A program made the translations under genes and the position numbers. From NCBI GenBank assembly GCA_009699565.1, contig WLNX01000033.1, positions 1 through 11,703 of the forward strand: DNA of 11,703 bases, in the 5' to 3' direction. The number at the start of each line of letters is the position of its first letter. Within the stretch, counting starts at the first letter, position 1. Shown here in pieces: positions 6,461 through 11,703 of this stretch. The notes under the pieces were generated by a model that saw only the letters and a list, made by a program, of their open reading frames with translations, had not been told where the DNA came from and ran no database searches. Source of the stretch: Actinomycetota bacterium (GTDB lineage Bacteria > Actinomycetota > Thermoleophilia > Solirubrobacterales > Solirubrobacteraceae).

Positions 6461-7167
6461 GCGCCGCAGATCGAAGCCCCGCCCAGCCGCTTGAGCTGCG
6501 GCTCGACGGCCACCTCAACGAGGACCTCGCAAGCAGCGTCTACCGCGAGCTGCGCGCAGCGATCTGCGACCTGCGACTGCACCCCAACCAGCGCCTGGTC
6601 CAGAACGCCCTCGCCGATGAGCTTGGGATCTCGCGAACCCCGGTGCGCGACGCGCTGCTGCGCTTGGCCCAGGAGGGGCTGGTTCGCCCGGCGCCCCAGC
6701 GCGGCGGCTACCTCGTAAGCGAGTTCACGGCGCGAGAGATCATTGACATCTACGACGTGCGGCTGGCGCTTGAGCCCGACGCCGCGGCGCAGGCGGCGAC
6801 CAGGCACGGGGCGGTCGCCATTGCGACGCTTCGCGACATCAATTCGCAGATCGCAGACAGCTCGGCCAAGCGGACGACCTCCACCTACGAACTGAACCGC
6901 GACTTCCACTCATTGGTCATCGAACCGAGCGACAACGCCATCATTGGCAGGATGCTGCGGGACCTTTGGTCGATGCCAACCGCACTGCGGATGTACCACG
7001 TGCAGATGGTCGATCAGGCTGTGGAGCGCCAGATGGTCGAGGAGCATGACGCGATCGCGTCGGCGCTCGAGGCCAGAGATCCGGACGCCACCCGCGAGGC
7101 CGTTGCCCGCCACATCGAGGTGGCCCGCGAGGAAGCCGTCCAGCAGGTAGACCAGGACTGGAACTAG
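6457..7167 (+). CDS. GntR-family transcriptional regulator, FCD subfamily
   Basis: 236 residues. The winged helix-turn-helix covers about residues 22-88: QNALADELGISRTPVRDALLRL is the HTH and PQRGGYLV the wing. An all-helical FCD ligand domain follows (90-230). Expected metal/ligand positions are present: the IYDVRLALEPDA helix, His151 in NRDFHSLV, His197 in EEHDAIASAL and His219 in AVARHI. The usual Asp four residues before the first His is Asn147, a common variant. FCD regulators usually bind a small carboxylate and leave the operator when the pathway substrate is present. The GTG start shares GTGA with the upstream permease stop, so it is made with the transporter and is probably self-regulated through operator A. 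Operator B lies 45 bp after its stop. Proposed targets are the C26 hydrolase, the transporter operon and the carboxylase-like genes. Confidence 0.92.
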   Translation: MSAADRSPAQPLELRLDGHLNEDLASSVYRELRAAICDLRLHPNQRLVQNALADELGISRTPVRDALLRLAQEGLVRPAPQRGGYLVSEFTAREIIDIYDVRLALEPDAAAQAATRHGAVAIATLRDINSQIADSSAKRTTSTYELNRDFHSLVIEPSDNAIIGRMLRDLWSMPTALRMYHVQMVDQAVERQMVEEHDAIASALEARDPDATREAVARHIEVAREEAVQQVDQDWN

Positions 7168-7194
7168 AGCCGTGAACGCAGCCCCCCAAACCCG

Positions 7195-7223
7195 TTGGAC
7201 AGTCACATGCCAGTGAATACATT
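7195..7223 (+). promoter_or_regulatory. Predicted sigma70-like promoter of the acetone-carboxylase-like genes
   Basis: TTGGAC (7195-7200; 5/6 to TTGACA) and TACATT (7218-7223; 4/6 to TATAAT) are 17 bp apart. Initiation would be near 7230, leaving a short leader that still holds the GAGAGG ribosome site at 7231-7236. The -10 is inside operator B, so regulator binding should block it. The genes could also be reached by read-through from the transporter operon, since no terminator is visible in 7168-7241. Confidence 0.5.
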
Positions 7224-7229
7224 GTGTGC
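7212..7229 (+). promoter_or_regulatory. Operator copy B, proposed binding site of the locus GntR/FCD regulator
   Basis: AGTGAATACATTGTGTGC. Aligned with copy A at 2378-2395 it has 13 identical positions, including AGTG, the CATTG core and the final C. The five changes are A/T swaps or transitions. The surrounding 17 bp (7214-7230) form an imperfect inverted repeat about T7222 with six of eight pairs matching; this is the same axis as in copy A. It covers the predicted -10 and start of transcription. Binding by the adjacent FCD regulator is inferred, not shown. Confidence 0.6.
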
Positions 7230-7241
7230 AGAGAGGCCCTC

Positions 7242-9371
7242 GTGAGTACCGAGGCGCGACGCCCGCAAGTGATCGCCTACGACGCGGGCGGCACGATGAC
7301 CGACTCCTTCATCGTGGACGGCGACGGCAACTTCGTCGTTGGCAAGGCCCAGACAACCCCCGACAACGAATCGCGTGGACTGATGGAATCAACCGTCGAC
7401 GCGCTCGGTCAATGGGGCACCGACACGGCAACGGCCTTCCCGTCGATCATCTCCGGCGTCTTCTCTGGAACGGCGATGCTCAACCGGCTGTTGGAGCGCA
7501 AGGGCTCACGCGTGGGCTGCCTAGTCAGTGGCGGACTTGAGGATTACCTGCGGCTTGAGCGCGGTTTGCAGACCTGGCTTGGCATGACCTACGCCGACCG
7601 CCTCCACGTAACAACCCACTACCACAACGAACCGCTCGTCCCGCGCAAGCGGATGCATGGCATCCGCGGACGGATCGACGTCCAGGGCCGCGAGGCGATC
7701 CCGCTTTACGAAGCCGACGTGCGCGCTGCAGTTGCGGCACTGATCGAAGAAGAGGTTGACGGGATCGTGATCTGCCTGCTGCAGAGCTTCATCAACGGCT
7801 CTCACGAGCAGCGCACCGCCGAGATCGCGACCGAGATGCTGGCCGAGGCGGGACTGCCGGAACTGCCGCTATTCGTTTCGAGTGAGCTCTATCCGCTTCG
7901 AGGCGACTTCCCGCGGCTCAACTCGACGCTGATCGAGGCCTACGCAGCCGAGCCGTCGCGCCACCAGTTCCGCCGCCTTCAGGACGCCGTCGCCGACGCG
8001 GGCGCAGGCTTTGACCTGCGGATCATGGCCGCTCACGGCGGCACGATCGCGATCGATTCGCGCGAACTCGCACGCACGCTCGTCTCCGGCCCGATCGGCG
8101 GCGTCGTCGGCGCCGGCCACCTTGCCGAAGCGCTCGACATCAACCGCCTCGTCTGCTCCGACATCGGCGGCACCAGCTTTGATCTTGCGCTGATCAACGA
8201 AGGGCAACTGGCGATCCGCCAAACCCCGGACATCGCCCGCTACCTGCTGAACCTGCCGATGGTCGAGATCGAATCGATCGGGGCTGGCACCGGCTCGTCG
8301 GTTCGCATCGATCCGGCATCGGCAAGGCCGGAGATCGGGCCGGACTCCGCCGGGGCAAGGATTGGGACCGCTTGGCCGGAGGGCGGCTTCGAGACCGTCA
8401 CCGTTACCGACCTCAACCTGGTGCTCGGAAGGCTCAACCACGAGTACTTCCTCGGCGGGGCGGTGCAGCTCGACATCGAACGGGCTAGGGCCGAAGTCAA
8501 GCGCCAGGTCGCCGACCCGCTCGGGCTTGACCTCGACAAGGCTGCCGGCGGCGTTGTCGACCTGTTCGAAGAGCAGCTCCGCTACGCGGCCCTCGCCCGC
8601 GTGCTCGCGAAGGGCTACTCGCCGGTCGACTACTCACTCTTCTGCTACGGCGGCGGCGGGCCGCTCCACGTTGCCGGCTACACCGAGGGAGCCCAGTACG
8701 CCGACGTGCTTGTTCCCACCTGGGCCGCCGGGTTCTCGGCCTACGGCTGTGCCTGCGGCGACTTCTCCTACCGCTTTGACCAGACCGCCGGAATCGCGAT
8801 CTCCGACGACGACCCTGCTGGCACGGCAGCGAAGCTGGACAAAGTCTGGAGCAAGCTGAAGGAGCGCGCTCTTGACGCCTTTGCCGGTTCCGGGATCGGC
8901 GCCGACAAGGTGCACCTCAACTACCTAGCAAACATGCAATACAGCGGTCAGCTCAACGACATCGAGGTGAGCGCCAGCGCCGACAACCCGACCGACACGG
9001 CGGCGCTGATCGCGAGCTTCGAGGACCTCTACGGGCGCCTTTACGCCAGCGGCGCCGCCTCTCCCGAACTTGGCTACACGATCACCTCGCTCGCGCTGGT
9101 CGGCTCGGCCGATGTGGCGAAGCCTGTGCTTCCCGACGAGGAGGAGACCGACCAGCCCGCCGAGCCAAAGGACGAGCGGCCGGTCTGGTGGACCCAGACC
9201 GGCGTCCACGTGACGACGCCCGTCTACGAACAGGACGACGTCCGCGCCGGCCAGACGATCACCGGCCCGGCAATCATCGAAGCGCCGGCGACGACCTTCG
9301 CGGTGCCGCCGGGGCGCGAGGCACGGCTCGACCGCCACCGCATCTTCCACCTTTCCGAGACAGGCGACTGA
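7242..9371 (+). CDS. Acetone carboxylase beta-subunit-like protein (AcxA/HyuA, hydantoinase/oxoprolinase A superfamily)
   Basis: 709 residues, close to the roughly 717 of acetone carboxylase beta. It has an ATP-binding ASKHA fold. Phosphate-1 motif is DAGGTMTD (residues 14-21), phosphate-2 is SDIGGTSFD (starting near 306), and a nucleotide-binding GGGG turn is in CYGGGGPLHVAGY (468-480). Long blocks agree with AcxA as I remember it: DGDGNFVVGKAQTTP, SGTAMLNR, VSGPIGGVVGAG, GPDSAGARIG, FLGGAVQLD, GYSPVDYSLFCYGG, WAAGFSAYGCACGDF, and the DRHRIFHL end. In acetone carboxylase this subunit uses ATP to activate substrate and bicarbonate, which react in the alpha subunit. Relatives hydrolyse hydantoins, 5-oxoproline or caprolactam. 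GTG at 7242 is chosen because GAGAGG (7231-7236) lies 5 nt upstream; an earlier in-frame GTG at 7224 falls inside the operator. The frame ends 10 nt before the next gene. Family very sure; acetone as substrate doubtful given the linked importer. Confidence 0.88.
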   Translation: MSTEARRPQVIAYDAGGTMTDSFIVDGDGNFVVGKAQTTPDNESRGLMESTVDALGQWGTDTATAFPSIISGVFSGTAMLNRLLERKGSRVGCLVSGGLEDYLRLERGLQTWLGMTYADRLHVTTHYHNEPLVPRKRMHGIRGRIDVQGREAIPLYEADVRAAVAALIEEEVDGIVICLLQSFINGSHEQRTAEIATEMLAEAGLPELPLFVSSELYPLRGDFPRLNSTLIEAYAAEPSRHQFRRLQDAVADAGAGFDLRIMAAHGGTIAIDSRELARTLVSGPIGGVVGAGHLAEALDINRLVCSDIGGTSFDLALINEGQLAIRQTPDIARYLLNLPMVEIESIGAGTGSSVRIDPASARPEIGPDSAGARIGTAWPEGGFETVTVTDLNLVLGRLNHEYFLGGAVQLDIERARAEVKRQVADPLGLDLDKAAGGVVDLFEEQLRYAALARVLAKGYSPVDYSLFCYGGGGPLHVAGYTEGAQYADVLVPTWAAGFSAYGCACGDFSYRFDQTAGIAISDDDPAGTAAKLDKVWSKLKERALDAFAGSGIGADKVHLNYLANMQYSGQLNDIEVSASADNPTDTAALIASFEDLYGRLYASGAASPELGYTITSLALVGSADVAKPVLPDEEETDQPAEPKDERPVWWTQTGVHVTTPVYEQDDVRAGQTITGPAIIEAPATTFAVPPGREARLDRHRIFHLSETGD

Positions 9372-9381
9372 AACGACGAAG

Positions 9382-11703
9382 ATGGCAAATACCGACGAGT
9401 CGACAATGACCCCTCTGCAGAAGCTGCTGACTGAGCGCGAGCAGCAGTTTGCCCAGACCGGCGCCTACGCGGGCCTGACCGGCGAGCTGCCGTTCAAGCG
9501 CAGCGACCCGATCCTGTTCGAGAAGATCTTCTCGCGGCTGCGCGGCGGACTGGTGTCGGCGCGGGAGACGGCGCTGAACATCTCGGCCTCCCCAATCGTC
9601 AAGGAACTCGGCGAGCTGGCATTCGCCTTCTACACGCCGGAGGGCGATTCGGTCGCGCTTTCGACCGGAATCATCGTCCACGTCCACACGATGTCGGACG
9701 TGATCAAGCACATCATCCGTGAAGGTTTTGAAGAGAACCCGGGCGTGAAGCCGGGAGACGTCTTCTGCAACAACGACTCGATGATCGGCGATGTCCACAA
9801 CGCCGACGTGCAGACGATCGTTCCGGTCTTCTGGAAAGAGAAGCTGGTCGGCTGGGTCGCGGGCGTGACGCACGTGATCGAGATCGGCGCCAGCACGCCC
9901 GGCAGCCTTCCGCTCGGCCCAATCTCGCGCTTCGAGGACGGCCTCGACATCCCCTGCCGCAAGGTTGGAGCCAACGATGAGCTCTTCCGCGACCACACCC
10001 AGGGAGCCGCCAAGGGAACGCGGATGCCGCGCTATTGGATGCTTGACGAGCGCACGCGGCTGGCCGGATGCCTGATCGCCCGCGATCAGATCGAGCGGCT
10101 GATCGACGACATCGGTGAAGAACCGTTCGGTGAGTTCTGCCGCGAGGTAATTGAAGACGGCCGCCGCACATTCCGCACGCACCTGGCGACGATGACGGTG
10201 CCGGGGCGATACCGCGCACCGGCCTTCGCTGAGATGACGCTCGCGCACGAGGAGCGGCTGCCGGCGCATGCGCGCGTCGACACGCTGATGCACGCGCCGG
10301 TTGAGATGCGAATCACCAGCGATGCGCGCCTCGAACTGGACTTTGAAGGGGCTTCAAGCTGGGGCCACCACTCCGCCAACTGCACCCCATCTGGAATGCA
10401 GGGCGCGCTCTGGGTGCTGCTGACCCAGACCGTGCTCGCCAACGACAAGATCAACGACGGCGCCTACTACGCGATCAGCACCAACTTCCCCCCCGGTTCC
10501 TGGTCCAACCACCAGAACCCGCAGGCCTCTACCGGTTCGCCCTGGCGATTCCTGATCCCAAGCTTTACCGGCCTGCTCAAGGGCCTCTCGACAGGCCTCT
10601 ATGCGCGCGGCTTCCTAGAGGAGGTGCTGGCGCCATACGCAATGTCGGCCAACACATTCCAGGGCGGGGGCATCGACCAGTACGGCAATCAGGCCTCGGT
10701 GACGAACTTTGCGATGTCGTGCGTCGGCGGCGGCGGAAAGCCCTTCGCGGACGGCCTTGACTACGCAGCCGCGATGTTCAACCCGCAGGGAGACATGGGC
10801 GACCTCGAGACCTGGGAGATCAACGAGCCTTTCGTCTTCCTTGGCGCCGCAGTCAAGGCCTCTACCGCCGGGCCGGGCCGCTTCCGCGGAGGCTCCGGCT
10901 GGGAATCGCTGAGGCTCTGCTGGGGGACGCCGTTCTTCGAAGTTCAGAACATGGGGAACGGCTCGGTCACGATGCAATCCGGGCTCTGGGGCGGCTACCC
11001 GGGTGCGACCGGCTACCGCCACAACATCCGCGGCACCGACTTCTTCGATCTGGTCGCCGAGCGCGCGCCCTACCCCGTCGTGGACGGCAACACCGAGGAA
11101 TCGCAGATGATGCTTGTGGACGGCGACCGCGACTTCGACCAGCGGACGCTGACGATGCCCGAGGCAATGGCTGAGGGCGACCTGGCGCTGTCGCCGTTCC
11201 GCGGCGGCTCCGGGCTTGGCGACCCGATCGAGCGCGACCCCCTCTCGGTTGCCGAGGATGTTGAAGGCGGCTATGTGATCCCGCGGCTGGCCGACAGCGT
11301 CCACGGAGTTGTGCTCACCGAGGGCGGCACGGTTGATGAAGCCGCAACCGAGGCTCGGCGCAGCGAAATCCGCGCGGCCCGCGACAGCAGCTCGCAGCCG
11401 ACGACCGACTGGATGAAGGCCGAGCGGGCAAGGATTCTTGAGCATGGCGCCGATGCAAGCGGGCCGTTTGAGGTTCAGGTTCAGCGGATGTACGCCGAAT
11501 CGATGCGGCTATCCGAGCAGTGGGCCGAAGAGTTCCTCAGTTTCTGGGATCTGCCAGCCGATTTCGCCTTCGATATTCCAACGCCGACCGTTGACATCTC
11601 GCGCAACCTGCTGGCCGGCCGCGACCCCGATGAGCTGCAGCGTCAGCCGCGCACCGCGGTTCGCGAAGCGGTCCCGCAGACAGCGCCGAGCGGCGAGCCT
11701 GCG
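9382..11703 (+). CDS. Acetone carboxylase alpha-subunit-like protein (AcxB/HyuB, hydantoinase B superfamily), 3' end outside window
   Basis: The frame is open from ATG 9382 to the window end: 774 codons without a stop, against about 776 residues in acetone carboxylase alpha, so little is missing. AcxB-like blocks run throughout: PILFEKIFSRLRGGLVSARETA (41-62), STGIIVHVHTM, FCNNDSMIGDVHNAD (128-142), GWVAGVTHVIEIG, CRKVGANDELFRD, RYWMLDERTRLAGC, HAPVEMRI, FQGGGIDQY, NPQGDMGDLETWE, GGSGWESLRL, GGYPGATGYR, and FRGGSGLGDPIERDP near the C-terminus. His139, Asp142 and His164 have the +3/+22 spacing of the Mn(II) ligands I recall for acetone carboxylase alpha (His150, Asp153, His175). This subunit holds the carboxylation site. 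The last 25 or so residues are Pro/Ala/Arg-rich. It follows the beta-like gene by 10 nt with a weak ribosome site; an in-frame ATG at 9406 is an alternative start. The gamma subunit gene would be expected just beyond the window. Confidence 0.88.
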   Translation, partial: MANTDESTMTPLQKLLTEREQQFAQTGAYAGLTGELPFKRSDPILFEKIFSRLRGGLVSARETALNISASPIVKELGELAFAFYTPEGDSVALSTGIIVHVHTMSDVIKHIIREGFEENPGVKPGDVFCNNDSMIGDVHNADVQTIVPVFWKEKLVGWVAGVTHVIEIGASTPGSLPLGPISRFEDGLDIPCRKVGANDELFRDHTQGAAKGTRMPRYWMLDERTRLAGCLIARDQIERLIDDIGEEPFGEFCREVIEDGRRTFRTHLATMTVPGRYRAPAFAEMTLAHEERLPAHARVDTLMHAPVEMRITSDARLELDFEGASSWGHHSANCTPSGMQGALWVLLTQTVLANDKINDGAYYAISTNFPPGSWSNHQNPQASTGSPWRFLIPSFTGLLKGLSTGLYARGFLEEVLAPYAMSANTFQGGGIDQYGNQASVTNFAMSCVGGGGKPFADGLDYAAAMFNPQGDMGDLETWEINEPFVFLGAAVKASTAGPGRFRGGSGWESLRLCWGTPFFEVQNMGNGSVTMQSGLWGGYPGATGYRHNIRGTDFFDLVAERAPYPVVDGNTEESQMMLVDGDRDFDQRTLTMPEAMAEGDLALSPFRGGSGLGDPIERDPLSVAEDVEGGYVIPRLADSVHGVVLTEGGTVDEAATEARRSEIRAARDSSSQPTTDWMKAERARILEHGADASGPFEVQVQRMYAESMRLSEQWAEEFLSFWDLPADFAFDIPTPTVDISRNLLAGRDPDELQRQPRTAVREAVPQTAPSGEPA

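Noticed and set aside
7224..7241. Earlier GTG start for the AcxA-like gene
   Set aside because: The codon is inside operator B with no ribosome site in front, whereas GTG 7242 has GAGAGG 5 nt upstream.
7168..7241. Terminator between the regulator and the AcxA-like gene
   Set aside because: No stem-loop with a T-run is visible; the gap holds only the proposed promoter, operator and ribosome site.
9274..10293. - strand frame of 339 codons opposite the carboxylase-like genes (also 10615-11445)
   Set aside because: Antisense to continuous AcxB-like coding sequence; low-complexity composition expected of the complementary strand.
7242..11703. Plain N-methylhydantoinase or 5-oxoprolinase annotation for the HyuA/HyuB-like pair
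   Set aside because: The superfamily is right, but lengths and many long motif blocks fit acetone carboxylase beta/alpha better. The substrate is left open.

Overview
The window is GC-rich, densely coded DNA, probably chromosomal, with short or negative gene spacing. The organism looks like an actinobacterium. The evidence is the high GC content, a caa3-type CtaG, an HAD gene beside an APH-type phosphotransferase, GTG starts, and a Tat/lipobox binding protein with an ...AACGSDSS start. The deeper lineage (for example Thermoleophilia/Solirubrobacterales) is only an impression. No RNA gene, CRISPR array, insertion sequence or other mobile element is visible.

Layout. (1) 1-754, + strand: the last 44 codons of a probable APH-like phosphotransferase overlap a complete HAD hydrolase. 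(2) 751-2369, - strand: a CtaG-type cytochrome oxidase assembly membrane protein and, upstream of it, a class-I glutamine-amidotransferase-like hydrolase of the peptidase C26/PuuD family. The HAD and ctaG stop codons share one CTAG tetranucleotide. (3) 2370-2436: a 67-bp divergent promoter region with a quasi-palindromic operator. (4) 2437-7167, + strand: a polyamine-type (PotABCD family) ABC importer in the order permease, binding protein, ATPase, permease. A GntR/FCD regulator follows, and the last four genes are joined by 4-nt stop/start overlaps. (5) 7168-7241: a short gap with a sigma70-like promoter overlapped by a second copy of the operator. (6) 7242-11703, + strand: a HyuA/HyuB-superfamily pair whose motifs look much closer to acetone carboxylase beta and alpha subunits (AcxA, AcxB) than to ordinary hydantoinases. 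The second gene runs off the window end.

How it may work together (inference). The same 18-bp element, AGTGWATWCATTGYRTRC, lies at 2378-2395 between the hydrolase and transporter genes and at 7212-7229 in front of the carboxylase-like genes. It matches at 13 of 18 positions, has the same symmetry axis in both copies and overlaps predicted -10 boxes. The FCD regulator gene sits between the two sites. The simplest reading is one ligand-responsive regulon: an importer takes up a small polar, probably nitrogen-containing compound, an ATP-dependent AcxAB-like enzyme carboxylates or hydrolyses it, and a C26 amidase handles a gamma-glutamyl or amide intermediate. Acetone itself is an unlikely substrate because it needs no ABC importer. 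I do not know this gene combination as a described pathway, and it is the main point of interest in the window. The HAD, phosphotransferase and ctaG genes are probably unrelated neighbours.
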